Assembly (NCBI RefSeq): GCF_003609835.1
Contig: NZ_AP017898.1
Span: 1,488,001-1,552,000 of the forward strand
DNA length: 64,000 bases
Source: Sphingopyxis sp. FD7
GTDB lineage: Bacteria > Pseudomonadota > Alphaproteobacteria > Sphingomonadales > Sphingomonadaceae
Direction: 5' to 3'
The notes under the pieces are model-generated. The model saw nothing but the letters and a program-made list of their open reading frames with translations. It had not been told where the DNA came from and ran no database searches. Made by a program: the position numbers and the translations under genes. Positions 52,795 through 62,411 of the stretch are shown piece by piece (the first letter of the stretch is position 1; each line of letters begins with the position of its first letter).

Positions 52795-54204
52795 GTGAGT
52801 TACGCCGACAAACGCCGCAGAATCGGCCTTATCGTCGACCATCCGACGCGCGACCTGCCTGGCATGGTATTGCTGGGCTTTCATTTGGCGCAACACGACA
52901 TAGAGACAGTGCTGATTCCCATGTATCAGCAGGGCATCGACGTGCCGATCCTCGATCTCGATGCGCTGGTGATGAACTTCGCGCGCCCGGTGAACCTGCC
53001 GCTTGCGAGGCAGTATCACGCGCTGGGAACCCGGCTCTTCGTGCTGGATACGGAGGGCGGTGTGCTGTCAAGCGAAGGCAGGGCATCGCCCGAAGCAATC
53101 GCCGACTACACCGCAACGAGCGGTTTTTCGGACCTGTTGTCAGGCTATTTCTTCTGGGGTGAACGGCTTCGCGATGCCTTTGACAGGGCTGCCGTCCTGC
53201 CAACGGACCGGCTTTTCCTGACCGGCTGTCCCCGCTTCGATTTCTACACTGGCGTTCTGCGCGAATGTAGCCCGCCGAAGCGACGCGGTCACATATTGAT
53301 CAACACCAACTTCCCCATGGCCAATCCGCGCTTCGTCGACGGGCGTGGCGACGATCGCGCGGCGCTCCGCGAACTCGGCTTCTCCACGAACTATATCGAC
53401 GAACTGCTCTCGGAAAACCGTCGGATAATGAAGGCGATCATCACCCTTGTCGACGATCTTGCTCGCGACCTGCCGGAAACACAAATTGTCCTGCGCCCAC
53501 ATCCTTTCGAGAGGTTAGAGACCTATCGCTCGCATTTTTCCGGCCACGGCAATATCGTGGTCGATGGCGACGGCCCGGTTCTCGAGGCATTGAACGGCGC
53601 CCGAGCACTTGTCCACCTCAATTGCGGTACAGCTATCGAAGCACTGATGTCTCACGTTGCACCGCTGGCGCCTGACTGGATCAACAGCGATTTTATGCGT
53701 CGACACGTCGAACTTCCTACGCGCGCCAGTCATCTGGTGGGCTCCTACGCGGAAATGCTGGACATTCTTCGATCCGATGCGCCAGCCCGCGACGTCGATC
53801 TCGACGGGCTGTACCGCCGCGTTGCCCATCCTTATTTTCACCATAACGACGGCAGGGCCGCGGAGCGCGTCGCCGCAATCCTCGCCCAGAAGGTCGACGG
53901 ATCGGGCGAAAGCCATCGAAGCCTGAGGATGGCGTTGAATGGTTCGCATCCGCGCCCTAGCCTCTGGCAAAAGGTCCAGGCACTTGCCGGTAATCTGGCG
54001 GGCACAGCGATCGTGCGCGATGTGCGCGCACGATCGCGGCCATCACGCAGAGCCAAGATATTCCGCGCGCAGAACGTCCAGCCGCTGATCGAGCGATTGA
54101 GCGCCCTGCTCGGCCATTCCGGACCGCGTGTTGCAAGCGCCTCCCATCCCATCACTGGGCTTCCGCTCGCCAGCATCGTCATGACTCCGAGGGCAAAGTG
54201 CTGA
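52795..54204 (+). CDS. Surface carbohydrate (capsule) biosynthesis protein
   Basis: 469 residues with a GTG start at 52795, GGAG about 6 bases before it. No signal peptide or membrane segment. RRIGLIVDHPTRDLPGMVLLG opens a GT-B-like N-terminal domain; LTGCPRFDFYTG, HILINTNFPMANPRF, VLRPHPFERLETY and VHLNCGTAIEALMSHVAPLAPDWI resemble the second domain of capsule/surface-carbohydrate proteins (Capsule_synth-like, TagF-like fold). Probably a glycosyltransferase of the locus; donor and acceptor unknown. It overlaps the following polymerase gene by 7 bp. The C-terminal 90 residues are Arg-rich with no recognised motif. Confidence 0.72.
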   Translation: MSYADKRRRIGLIVDHPTRDLPGMVLLGFHLAQHDIETVLIPMYQQGIDVPILDLDALVMNFARPVNLPLARQYHALGTRLFVLDTEGGVLSSEGRASPEAIADYTATSGFSDLLSGYFFWGERLRDAFDRAAVLPTDRLFLTGCPRFDFYTGVLRECSPPKRRGHILINTNFPMANPRFVDGRGDDRAALRELGFSTNYIDELLSENRRIMKAIITLVDDLARDLPETQIVLRPHPFERLETYRSHFSGHGNIVVDGDGPVLEALNGARALVHLNCGTAIEALMSHVAPLAPDWINSDFMRRHVELPTRASHLVGSYAEMLDILRSDAPARDVDLDGLYRRVAHPYFHHNDGRAAERVAAILAQKVDGSGESHRSLRMALNGSHPRPSLWQKVQALAGNLAGTAIVRDVRARSRPSRRAKIFRAQNVQPLIERLSALLGHSGPRVASASHPITGLPLASIVMTPRAKC

Positions 54205-55595
54205 CAACAATCGCCTTTGTTTTCGCTGCGCTGTTCCTCTTCCTGCTCTGGAAGAAGCAGCGACACGTTTTTTTCGCCGCATTCTTCATTCTTTTTGGGC
54301 TGATCTATCGCATCATCGACGTCACCTATCTCGACCTCTTTGGCCCAGTGTATGCGATCGAACTCGAACGCTATGTCGGCGGCAATGGGGCGGCGCCCGC
54401 ATTCATACTTTCCTGCTTCGCGTTCCTGTTACCGCTGGCCTTGCTGCTTCGCCGGGACCGGCTGGTCCGCGACATCGCAGGGCGGCAGACAGAGACGACC
54501 TATCACATCATCATTCGCAAGGCGGCGTTTGTCGGCCTTAGCGCGCTGATTCTCTTCCTTTATGTCGATATGCTGCGGATCGGAACTATCCCGCTTTTTT
54601 CGGGTATGGACCGTCTCGAATATAGTCGGGTTGCGGGCTATCTCCACGGTCCGGCTTATGAAATGAACTTCCTGATCAGCGCGACGATCGGTGTATTTGC
54701 CTTTCTGCCACGCCTTTTCGGCAAACAATATTCCCTGAGCTGTATCGGCTTGATGATCGCCCTGCTCTGCTATTGGGCGCTGACGGGGAATCGCTTTTCG
54801 CCTTTTTTCGTCACGCTCAGTTTTTTCTTCATTCCCTATGCCGCCATAGTGGCCCTGGAAAGTGCAGGCACCATCCGCCGCGAAACGACAAAAAGCGTAT
54901 GGAGCGTCCTTATATCGTCGCGCGTCCTGTTGTTGTTGGGAGGCGTCGCGGCCAGTGTCGCGATCGTCGGCCTGCTGTTCAACAGCTATTATGACGTTCG
55001 CAATTATGCCGATCCCTTCTTCCACATAAAGCAGCGCATACTTGTTCAGCCGATCCAGATATGGGCGTCGACCTGGGACACCATCCGTTTCGGCCTTACC
55101 GAACGGGTGAACTGGCTGGCGATTGATCAAGTGCTGATTAATCCGGCGCGGCCGGAAGGCAACACGACCATTTATTACCTTATGGAACGAGAACTTGGCT
55201 TTTTTCGCGCAGAAGAATTGATCGATGCGGGGCAGCAGTATGCAGGTGGCTACCCTGAGATATTTTTCTTGTTATTTGGCGTTCTTTCGGCAATTCCACT
55301 GATGCTCATTTTTGGCATAACAACGGTTCTTGCCCTGTATTGCGCGGTCAGATCATTCGGCCAGGGACGCCCTTTGACCTGCATTATGGCGCTCTATGTC
55401 TTTTATGGGTTCAGCTTATGCTACATCGGCGGCATGTTGAACTTCATCATCGCGCCGACCTTTCTGGTCAAATTCACGCTGCTGTGGGTCATCTGGGCGA
55501 TGGAAAAATATTTCATCGCGCGCGAGCCGCTGTCGGTCCGCGGTTGGCCGTTGACAGGACGAACGCCCCGTCCACGACGGCCTTCTCTTTTCTAG
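54198..55595 (+). CDS. O-antigen/polysaccharide polymerase-like membrane protein (Wzy-type)
   Basis: 465 residues, GTG start at 54198 within the end of the previous gene. About ten to twelve hydrophobic segments are visible, with a large loop (about 265-340; SYYDVRNYADPFFHIKQRIL, ERVNWLAIDQVLINPARPEG) and the C-terminal GGYPEIFFLLFGVLSAIPLML. Topology with a large periplasmic loop near the C-terminal half, plus position between glycan genes and a Wzx flippase, fits a Wzy polymerase. Sequence motifs are too weak for certainty. Confidence 0.72.
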   Translation: MLTTIAFVFAALFLFLLWKKQRHVFFAAFFILFGLIYRIIDVTYLDLFGPVYAIELERYVGGNGAAPAFILSCFAFLLPLALLLRRDRLVRDIAGRQTETTYHIIIRKAAFVGLSALILFLYVDMLRIGTIPLFSGMDRLEYSRVAGYLHGPAYEMNFLISATIGVFAFLPRLFGKQYSLSCIGLMIALLCYWALTGNRFSPFFVTLSFFFIPYAAIVALESAGTIRRETTKSVWSVLISSRVLLLLGGVAASVAIVGLLFNSYYDVRNYADPFFHIKQRILVQPIQIWASTWDTIRFGLTERVNWLAIDQVLINPARPEGNTTIYYLMERELGFFRAEELIDAGQQYAGGYPEIFFLLFGVLSAIPLMLIFGITTVLALYCAVRSFGQGRPLTCIMALYVFYGFSLCYIGGMLNFIIAPTFLVKFTLLWVIWAMEKYFIAREPLSVRGWPLTGRTPRPRRPSLF

Positions 55596-55606
55596 TTGGC
55601 GATCAC

Positions 55607-56974
55607 ATGGAAACTGTTCCGATTATCACCACTCTTGCTGAGTATCAGACCCGATTCTGGCTGCTCGTCGGCGACGATCTGCGTGAGCGTGGTTTCGCGC
55701 CGCATTTCATTTCGTTCGACGACCGGTCGTGTGACATGTTGAACAACAGTGGCTTTGCAGTCACTGCGGCGAATGACGTCGCCGAGCCGCCGGTGGACCG
55801 ATTGGACGCGACGCTGGACAGCGTGCAAGTCACCAACCTTGCCTATTGGACCTCGCACGAACGTTTCGCGTTCGGGCGGGCGGATGACGAGGCGATGAAA
55901 GTAAAACTCGCGCGTAGCATCATCGCGGCGCAGTCGGCCATCGCCGACGCGCAAGGACGTGGTCAGCCGGTCATGGTGCAGGAGGTCGGCGGCTTTCTTT
56001 CGGTGGTTGGATCGTGGTTTGCCGCGCGCAGCGCCGGGATTCGCCACTTTTTTATCGAGCCGAGCTTTTTTCGGGGTCGGTTGCTGTTCCGTGAGGGCGA
56101 TTTCGCTGCTCCCGTAATTCCCGCTGATGCGTGCGCGCCTCATGGAGCCGATTTTTCGGAATATCTTCGGAGAACGCTGGAAGATGGGCAGATCGTCATT
56201 CCGAAGAAGGATGCTCACCATTATAGCGCGGCGTGGAAAAAGGTGGTCAACCTCAGAAACGCGAGGCGTTTCGCCGAAAAGGCGTATGACAAATATATTC
56301 TCGGAAAGCGGCAGGAGTTCGGCTTCATCGGGCAGCATGCCGCGACGCATGTGAAAGCCCTGGTGAACTCCCGCAAGCTTGCGGGCCACTACACGTCGCT
56401 CGACGTTATGGGCGATTTTCTCTATTTCCCCTTGCACGTGCCCGGTGACATCGCACTGACACTTCGGTCGCCCGAATATCTCGATCAACTGGCGCTGGTG
56501 GACTATATTTGCCGCAACCTTCCCGACGGGATGCGTCTGGCCATCAAGGAACACCCTGCAATGGTCGGCATGATGCAGCCGGACCGGCTCAAGGCCATGC
56601 TTCGGCGCTACCCGCGCCTGGCACTGATTGATCCCGGAACCAATAATTATGCGGTTATGAGGCGCGCCAGAGGGATTGTGACGATCAACAGCAAGACGGG
56701 TGCGGAAGCCGGCTTGATCGGTTTGCCCGTTATCGTGCTCGGCGACGCATTTTACCGCGAAGCGCCCTTCGCACATGCGCTGGACAACCTCGTCGAACTG
56801 CCCGGCGCGCTGCAGAAACTGGTCAATGGCGAGGATCGCCGTTCCAGCGATGCCGCCCGCCTCGACTGGTTCGCAGGCGCCTGGGAACTCAGCAAGCCTG
56901 GCGAACTCTATGTCACCGGCGCAGATGAGGTGCGCACATTTACCGACACGCTGGCGTCATATCTTCGTTGCTGA
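55607..56974 (+). CDS. Capsular polysaccharide biosynthesis protein
   Basis: 455 residues from ATG at 55607 (METVPIITTLAEYQTRFWLL); the ribosome site is weak. It is soluble. VMVQEVGGFLSVVGSWFAARSAG and HFFIEPSFFRGRLLF, then LDVMGDFLYFPLHVPGDIALTLRSPEY, LAIKEHPAMVGMM and GIVTINSKTGAEAGLIGLPVIVLGDAFY, match the Capsule_synth (KpsC/S- or LipB-like) fold in which the H-P and N-S-x-x-x-E elements bind the nucleotide sugar. KpsC/S enzymes add Kdo linkers; here it could be a glycosyltransferase using a nonulosonate or other donor. Confidence 0.8.
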   Translation: METVPIITTLAEYQTRFWLLVGDDLRERGFAPHFISFDDRSCDMLNNSGFAVTAANDVAEPPVDRLDATLDSVQVTNLAYWTSHERFAFGRADDEAMKVKLARSIIAAQSAIADAQGRGQPVMVQEVGGFLSVVGSWFAARSAGIRHFFIEPSFFRGRLLFREGDFAAPVIPADACAPHGADFSEYLRRTLEDGQIVIPKKDAHHYSAAWKKVVNLRNARRFAEKAYDKYILGKRQEFGFIGQHAATHVKALVNSRKLAGHYTSLDVMGDFLYFPLHVPGDIALTLRSPEYLDQLALVDYICRNLPDGMRLAIKEHPAMVGMMQPDRLKAMLRRYPRLALIDPGTNNYAVMRRARGIVTINSKTGAEAGLIGLPVIVLGDAFYREAPFAHALDNLVELPGALQKLVNGEDRRSSDAARLDWFAGAWELSKPGELYVTGADEVRTFTDTLASYLRC

Positions 56975-57019
56975 ACAGGCGCGATTGCAAAGACTATTTC
57001 TGGGTGAAGCAAGGCATCA

Positions 57020-57778
57020 ATGTCCGATAATCTCGTTTCGATCATCACACCGGCTTACAGGGCCGCACAGATTATTCCGGAGACGATTCGCTCGGTTCAG
57101 TCGCAGACCCATAGCGAGTGGGAAATGCTGATCGCCGAGGATTGCGGCCCCGATGAAACGCGCGAAGTCGTGCGCGAGTTTGCTCGCGCGGACTCCCGGG
57201 TCAAACTGCTCGAAATGCCTGCAAACGGAGGGCCCGCCGCCGCCCGCAATCTAGCCCTTTCGGCCGCCAAGGGCCGATGGCTTGCCTTTCTCGACAGCGA
57301 CGACCTCTGGCTCCCCGAAAAACTGGAGCGACAACTGGCCTTTCATCGCGGCCGTGAAGATGCCGTTATCAGCTTTACTGGTTTCCGTCGCATCAGCGCG
57401 GACGGCTCCGAGACGGGTCGCTACATCGGCGTACCGCCCGTCATGGGTTATAAAGCGTTGCTGGGAAACACGGCGATCGCCACCTCGACGGTGATCGTGG
57501 ACCGTCGCCAATCGGGCGAGTTCACGATGAAGAAGACCTATTATGACGATTTCGCGTGCTGGCTGGCATTGCTGCGTGAGGGGAAGTTTGCGATCGGGCT
57601 CGACCAGGATCTGATGCGCTATCGTGTCATGGCGCAGTCCGTAAGCCGGAACAAGGGCAATAGCGCCAAGCAGGTTTGGCTCGCCTATCGGAACATCGAG
57701 AAGCTGTCACTGTTCGCCGCAGCATGGTATTTTGCGCAATATTCGGCGCGCGCCTTTCTCAAGTATCGGACGTTCTGA
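57020..57778 (+). CDS. Glycosyltransferase family 2
   Basis: 252 residues. NLVSIITPAYRAAQIIPETIRSVQSQTHSEWEMLIAEDCG is the GT-A nucleotide-binding start; NGGPAAARNLALSAAKGRWLAFLDSDDLWLPEKLERQL carries the D-x-D type motif (DSDD). TYYDDFACWLALLREG is the acceptor region. It adds one sugar to the lipid-linked repeat of the locus. It is similar to the TuaG/WaaV group. Soluble or peripheral; 45 bp after the capsule gene. Confidence 0.93.
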   Translation: MSDNLVSIITPAYRAAQIIPETIRSVQSQTHSEWEMLIAEDCGPDETREVVREFARADSRVKLLEMPANGGPAAARNLALSAAKGRWLAFLDSDDLWLPEKLERQLAFHRGREDAVISFTGFRRISADGSETGRYIGVPPVMGYKALLGNTAIATSTVIVDRRQSGEFTMKKTYYDDFACWLALLREGKFAIGLDQDLMRYRVMAQSVSRNKGNSAKQVWLAYRNIEKLSLFAAAWYFAQYSARAFLKYRTF

Positions 57779-57792
57779 TCGGACGATCGGCG

Positions 57793-58680
57793 TCATGGAG
57801 TAAGGAATGCCCGTTCGATCTCGTCCGCCGCATTATCAACCCTGAAGAAGGTGCGGGTTGGCTCCGGAAAGACGCGAGGCGGAGCGAAATATGTTGCGGT
57901 ATACATCAGCCGCTCATGCCCCGCAGCGACTCGGCTACCCATGTGTAGGCAGCGCGACGTTTCGACCATGAAGCACGTGAGACGCGGGCCGAGAATCTCC
58001 CGCCTCGCGTCGATGATGTTGACCGCCCTCGGCATTTGGTCGTCGCGGCGGTGACTCTTGAATGAAAAGCCGATCCTGTCTGAACAGGGACCAGGAAGGA
58101 ATGAGAAGGGCCCATCTTCGACAGTGTTCACGTCGGTCAGATAAACGAACAATTTTATCACCTTCACGTCGTCATGGTCTCGGTGCCAGAGCTGTGAATA
58201 GGTCGGCTCCCCCACCATCGGCGCCGAATGGGTGACGGTGACATAATCAAGACGGGGAACCACGCCGAACAATCGTGTCACAAGACGTATTATTTCGTCC
58301 TGCAACGCAAACTGCGCGTAGAAATGGCCGGACGGCAACTGACCATTTTCCATCGCACGCTCGACAAGATGCGACCACAAGCCGCTCTTGGTGTCAGCAA
58401 AAATCCTCTCTGACGCCTTTTCCGCAGCAATGAGGTCATCGGTGACATCCCGCAAACGGGACCTCTGCACCTCGGGAATATAGTCACCCAACATCACAAA
58501 GCCGTCACGCTCAAAATCAATCGCTATCCGTTCGGTACGCTCGTCGACAGGTAATTGTCGGGCGAGGCGCATCCGACGGGGAAGATCGCCTTGTCCGGCC
58601 AGTTGCATGACCGCTTTGACGCCGTGCTTGAGCGGCGACCTATTGACATGCCAGAGCAATCTTTTCGACAGTGACGCCAT
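57793..58680 (-). CDS. Phytanoyl-CoA-dioxygenase-like (2-oxoglutarate/Fe(II)) enzyme
   Basis: 295 residues from ATG at 58680. IAIDFERDGFVMLGDYIP opens the PhyH fold, LWHRDHDDVKVIKLFVYLTDV holds the H-x-D iron ligands, GPFSFLPGPCSD follows, and TSRCLHMGSRVAAGHERLMYTATY contains the distal His. It uses oxygen and 2-oxoglutarate to hydroxylate a substrate. Set between a glycosyltransferase and the Wzx flippase, it may modify a sugar or lipid of the polysaccharide; the substrate is unknown. It is transcribed toward the plus-strand genes, stopping 14 bp from the GT2 stop codon. Confidence 0.85.
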   Translation of the reverse strand: MASLSKRLLWHVNRSPLKHGVKAVMQLAGQGDLPRRMRLARQLPVDERTERIAIDFERDGFVMLGDYIPEVQRSRLRDVTDDLIAAEKASERIFADTKSGLWSHLVERAMENGQLPSGHFYAQFALQDEIIRLVTRLFGVVPRLDYVTVTHSAPMVGEPTYSQLWHRDHDDVKVIKLFVYLTDVNTVEDGPFSFLPGPCSDRIGFSFKSHRRDDQMPRAVNIIDARREILGPRLTCFMVETSRCLHMGSRVAAGHERLMYTATYFAPPRVFPEPTRTFFRVDNAADEIERAFLTP

Positions 58681-58726
58681 AGTCCGCTCCTTCCTTCGCA
58701 ATAAATTGCACATCCACCTTATGTAT

Positions 58727-60235
58727 TCACGCAGTCCTGACCCGCAGCAGTGACCAAAGGCGCTTAAAAACCCGGACACGCTGGTCGGGCTTGATCATCA
58801 GGGCAATCAGCGCCGCCGTCCACACCGTGCTGGCGCCGCCCAGGATCAGGACCAGATCGATCAAGCCAGGCTCGGGAACAGATGCACGACATAGAAGAGC
58901 CACGCCAAGCGAGCTGACAAAGATGATCGATAGCCATCTGAACAGGCCGGAACCAATCGCCAGCTCGCGGCGGATCAGATTGATCTGGAAAGGATAAATG
59001 ACGAACATGCTGGCCACCTGTCCGATCACGAAGCTCCATGGCGAAACGAACGGCAGCAGCGCCAGCGACACACCTATTTGCAGAATGATTTGTATCGTTG
59101 CCAAACGATTCAGTCGTTTAACCGCAGCATGGTTCGCAAGCAGCATCGAACCGCCAAAGCTTGTCGAAACACTCAGCAGGGGCACGAACAGCATCAGGCT
59201 CAGCCAGTACCAGTAGGGCTCGATCGCGCGTCCAAGCCAATGGTGGATGATCGGCTCGGCAAAAGCCATGGCCATGATCGTCACCGGCGCAAACAGCACA
59301 AATGCGGTCAACGTCCCCACGAGTCCGAGTTTTGATACGGCTCCAGCCTCGTCACCGGCCTGTAGGCGCGCCGCAAGCGGCACGACCGTGCTGCTGGTAA
59401 GGGCGAAGATCGACTTGGCGAACCGCGGAATCCGGACGATTGCATCGAAAAGGCCGACTGCCGCCGGTCCGACAAGCAGACCGAGCAGAGGCGAGGCCAT
59501 TTGCGTCTGCACGACTCCGAGAATCTTGTTCGAGAGCATCGTCCTGGACCAGGCGAAGATGTCCTGACGCACCGATCGGTCATATTGTGCAAGCCGAAGG
59601 CTGTTTGCGCGGCAGAGGCCAAAGGCAAAAAAGGTCGCCATCGCGGCGCGTAACGTGACACTCGACAAGAAGGCCAGGCAAATGGCGTTCGCACCATAAC
59701 CGCCATCCACAAGCATCAGCGTCGCACCCCCAAACGTCAGTGCGGACGCAACTTCGCAACTGCGCAACTGTCCAAAATTTTCAAAACCCTTGATGATGCC
59801 TTCTGCGATGAGCGAAAGGAACAGAAAGGGAAGCAGTGCGGCGGTAATCCTCAATACACTCGCAAAACCGTTCTGCTGAGCGGAGGGGATCGACAGCCAG
59901 CCCGAAATATGTCCGGCGGCCAGGGCGATCGCGCAGGCAGCCACAATGGAAGTCGCGAGCGAAATGATGCAGAGCACGGCGATGCCCTGACCCGCCGTCG
60001 GCCAACTCCCCTTTGCGCGGGCGGTTGCAACCAGGCGGGTGGCATTCTCGCCAACGCCAAGATCGAGGAATCCGAAGGCCGCGCTTGGAAGAAATATCCG
60101 CGCCAGAATAATCTGCCCATAGCCCGCTACACCATAGGCGGCGATCAGGACTGGCGCGAGCAGTAGCCCGACCAGGCTCACGATGAAGTAGGCGATGCCA
60201 GTCAGGGCAACGTTACGGGCCAGAGCAGCAAACAT
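58727..60235 (-). CDS. Polysaccharide flippase (Wzx/MATE-like)
   Basis: 502 residues from ATG at 60235. About 13-14 hydrophobic segments. NVALTGIAYFIVSLVGLLLAPVLIAAYG, GYGQIILARIFLPSAAFGFLDLGVGENATR and the central DIFAWSRTMLSNKILGVVQTQMASPLLGLLVG are typical of the Polysacc_synt / Wzx family in the MOP superfamily. It turns the lipid-linked repeat unit to the periplasmic face of the inner membrane. It lies 13 bp after the aminotransferase gene. Confidence 0.9.
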   Translation of the reverse strand: MFAALARNVALTGIAYFIVSLVGLLLAPVLIAAYGVAGYGQIILARIFLPSAAFGFLDLGVGENATRLVATARAKGSWPTAGQGIAVLCIISLATSIVAACAIALAAGHISGWLSIPSAQQNGFASVLRITAALLPFLFLSLIAEGIIKGFENFGQLRSCEVASALTFGGATLMLVDGGYGANAICLAFLSSVTLRAAMATFFAFGLCRANSLRLAQYDRSVRQDIFAWSRTMLSNKILGVVQTQMASPLLGLLVGPAAVGLFDAIVRIPRFAKSIFALTSSTVVPLAARLQAGDEAGAVSKLGLVGTLTAFVLFAPVTIMAMAFAEPIIHHWLGRAIEPYWYWLSLMLFVPLLSVSTSFGGSMLLANHAAVKRLNRLATIQIILQIGVSLALLPFVSPWSFVIGQVASMFVIYPFQINLIRRELAIGSGLFRWLSIIFVSSLGVALLCRASVPEPGLIDLVLILGGASTVWTAALIALMIKPDQRVRVFKRLWSLLRVRTA

Positions 60236-60248
60236 TGTCCGATGAGCG

Positions 60249-61751
60249 TCAAGCGACCCGAGGGGCCAGACTTGCCCGCGCGACCGCCGCACGAAGCGCC
60301 TCGGCGACCCTGTCGACCTGTGTCGCCGTCATATTGGAGCCGGAGGGCAGGCACAAACCACGCGCAAAAATATCGGCTGCAACATCGCGATTGCCCCCGG
60401 CTGTCACATAACGACAACCAGCGAAGATCGGTTGCATGTGCATGGGCTTCCAAACATGTCGCGCCTCGATGTCGAGCCTAGCAAGCTCTGCGATCAGGTC
60501 GCCTGGATTCAATCCGTCAGCCAGCGTTGCCGTGGTCAACCATCGATTGGATCGACTTCCTTCAAACTCGGGCATCCAGACAAGACTCTCAACATCCGCC
60601 AAGGCCTCGCGGTAGCGATCGAAAACGGCGCGGCGCGCGGCAACACGTTCTTCCAGTCGCACAATCTGACCCCGGCCGATTCCTGCCAGGACATTGCTCA
60701 TCCGGTAATTGAAGCCCAGTTCGACATGCTCGTACCAGGGAACATTCTCGCGTGCCTGCGTCGCCAGCTTGCGCGCGTGCTCCGTGATCGCCGGATCATC
60801 GGCGACCAACATTCCGCCGCCCGATGTCGTGATGATCTTGTTGCCGTTGAAACTGAAAATGCCGATACGGCCGAAGCTGCCGCACGACCGTCCCCGAAGG
60901 CTCGATCCGAGTGACTCAGCGGCATCCTCGATCACCGGCACAGCGTATCGATCGCAAATTGGCAGGAGGCGGTCATAATCAGCCGGCTGACCATACAGGT
61001 CGACGATGATGACGGCCTTGGGCATATGGCCTTCGCGCCGACATTGATCGAGCGCTTTCTCCAGCGCAACCGGACACATGTTCCAGCTGCCATCTTCGGC
61101 GTCGACAAAAATGGGTTCGGCTGCTTGATAGAGGATAGGGTTGGCGCTTGCTGCAAAGGTCAGCGACGAGCAAATTACCCGGTCTCCGGGCCCAACTCCG
61201 AGCAGAATGAGCGCCAAATGGATCGCCGCGGTTCCCGACGACAAAGCCGCCGCGCTCGCAACGCCAGTGACAGCTGCAACCTCGCGCTCGAACGCATCGA
61301 CATTGGGTCCCAACGGCGCAATCCAGTTGGATTCAAAGGCTTCACGAACAAAGTCCATTTCATCGCCGCTCATATGCGGGGCAGACAGAAAAATCCGCGC
61401 GGCGAGGTCACGGCGCAGATACAGTCCGGCAACCTGTCCGGCCTCGTCCAGCAGCGGAAGTTGGTCGATTGAATGCCGGTCCATCAGCGCAAGCGCGGCT
61501 TCGCCGCCGAGGCCGTCGGGGGCGGTGATTGATGGAGAGTCGCGCACATCGTCAATCGGTGAATCGAGCGTCCGGCCAGCAATCAGCAGTCGCCGGACGT
61601 CGCCGTCGGTCACGGTCTGGAGGAACCGTCCGGACGCATCGACATGAAACAGAACGCCAAAACCCGTTTCATTCAGACGACCCAGCGCGTCGCGCAGGGT
61701 CATGCCGCTTTGCAGAAGCAGATTGGCGACTTCTCGGCGAGGAACACTCAC
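60249..61751 (-). CDS. CBS-pair / DegT-DnrJ-EryC1 aminotransferase fusion (LegC-like)
   Basis: 500 residues, larger than usual (about 380). Residues about 10-125 form a CBS pair: LLQSGMTLRDALGRLNETGF, DASGRFLQTVTDGDVRRLLIAG, ALALMDRHSIDQLPLLDEAG. The aminotransferase follows: APHMSGDEMDFVREAFESNWIAPLGPNVDAFE, ALSSGTAAIHLALILLGVGPGD, VIEDAAESLGSSLRG and FSFNGNKIITTSGGGML with the PLP Lys; HVWKPMHMQPIF closes it. It belongs to the PglE/LegC group making a 4-amino sugar. CBS pairs in this pathway are normally on the nucleotidyltransferase (PtmE), so the fusion is notable. It overlaps neuD by 4 bp. Confidence 0.9.
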   Translation of the reverse strand: MSVPRREVANLLLQSGMTLRDALGRLNETGFGVLFHVDASGRFLQTVTDGDVRRLLIAGRTLDSPIDDVRDSPSITAPDGLGGEAALALMDRHSIDQLPLLDEAGQVAGLYLRRDLAARIFLSAPHMSGDEMDFVREAFESNWIAPLGPNVDAFEREVAAVTGVASAAALSSGTAAIHLALILLGVGPGDRVICSSLTFAASANPILYQAAEPIFVDAEDGSWNMCPVALEKALDQCRREGHMPKAVIIVDLYGQPADYDRLLPICDRYAVPVIEDAAESLGSSLRGRSCGSFGRIGIFSFNGNKIITTSGGGMLVADDPAITEHARKLATQARENVPWYEHVELGFNYRMSNVLAGIGRGQIVRLEERVAARRAVFDRYREALADVESLVWMPEFEGSRSNRWLTTATLADGLNPGDLIAELARLDIEARHVWKPMHMQPIFAGCRYVTAGGNRDVAADIFARGLCLPSGSNMTATQVDRVAEALRAAVARASLAPRVA

Positions 61752-62401
61752 AACAGGAACTCGTCAAGCCGTCGGCGTTCGGTCGCGGGGTTGCCGAGCC
61801 ACAGACTGTTAGCAGGGACATCCTTGGTCAGCGTGCTCCCCATCCCGATCATGCACCCCTGCCCCAGCGTCAACCCCTGCCTTATGCTGGTCCCCGTTCC
61901 GATCTCGACCCCGGCACCTGCCGTGACGCCGCCCGAGCAGGCAACGAGCGGCGCGAGGGTACTGAAATCGCCCAGGTCTGTATCGTGCCCGACAGTGGTG
62001 TTCAGGTTGACGATCACATGCCGCCCGATGCGTATCTGCGTCGTGATCGACACATTCGCGCAGATGAGACTGCCGTCGCCGATCGACACATAGTCGGACA
62101 ATGCTGCACTGCGGTGCACCACGGTACCGAACCGGGGATTTCCGGTCTCCATCATGCGGCGCACGACGGCCTGTCTTGAACGCGGAGCGCCGATGGCCAC
62201 AAGGAAATGATGATCGGCGAAGCGGTGCCAGTCATCGACTCGGCCAAGCACCGGAACGTCGCAGACCGACCGCCCCTGCAAGGCATCATCATCGTCCAGA
62301 AAACCCGTCACATCCCATCCCTCGCGCGATTCGCGCGCGGCCCAGAGCGCCTCGCGCCCAAGGCCTCCTGTTGCGACTATGATGATTTTCGATTCAGCCA
62401 T
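61748..62401 (-). CDS. Sugar O/N-acyltransferase, NeuD/PglD family
   Basis: 217 residues. The N-terminal Rossmann-like part (KIIIVATGGLGREALWAARE, VTGFLDDDDAL, HHFLVAIGAPRSRQAVVRRM) is followed by a left-handed beta-helix of hexapeptide repeats: VSIGDGSLICANVSITTQIRIGRHVIVNLNTTVGHDTDLGDFSTLAP, GVTAGAGVEIGTGTSIRQGL. The catalytic His is in TVGHDTDLGD. It acetylates the 4-amino sugar made by the neighbouring aminotransferase, or the nonulosonic acid itself. Complete length for PglD. Confidence 0.92.
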   Translation of the reverse strand: MAESKIIIVATGGLGREALWAARESREGWDVTGFLDDDDALQGRSVCDVPVLGRVDDWHRFADHHFLVAIGAPRSRQAVVRRMMETGNPRFGTVVHRSAALSDYVSIGDGSLICANVSITTQIRIGRHVIVNLNTTVGHDTDLGDFSTLAPLVACSGGVTAGAGVEIGTGTSIRQGLTLGQGCMIGMGSTLTKDVPANSLWLGNPATERRRLDEFLL

Positions 62402-62411
62402 TGATGGCCCC

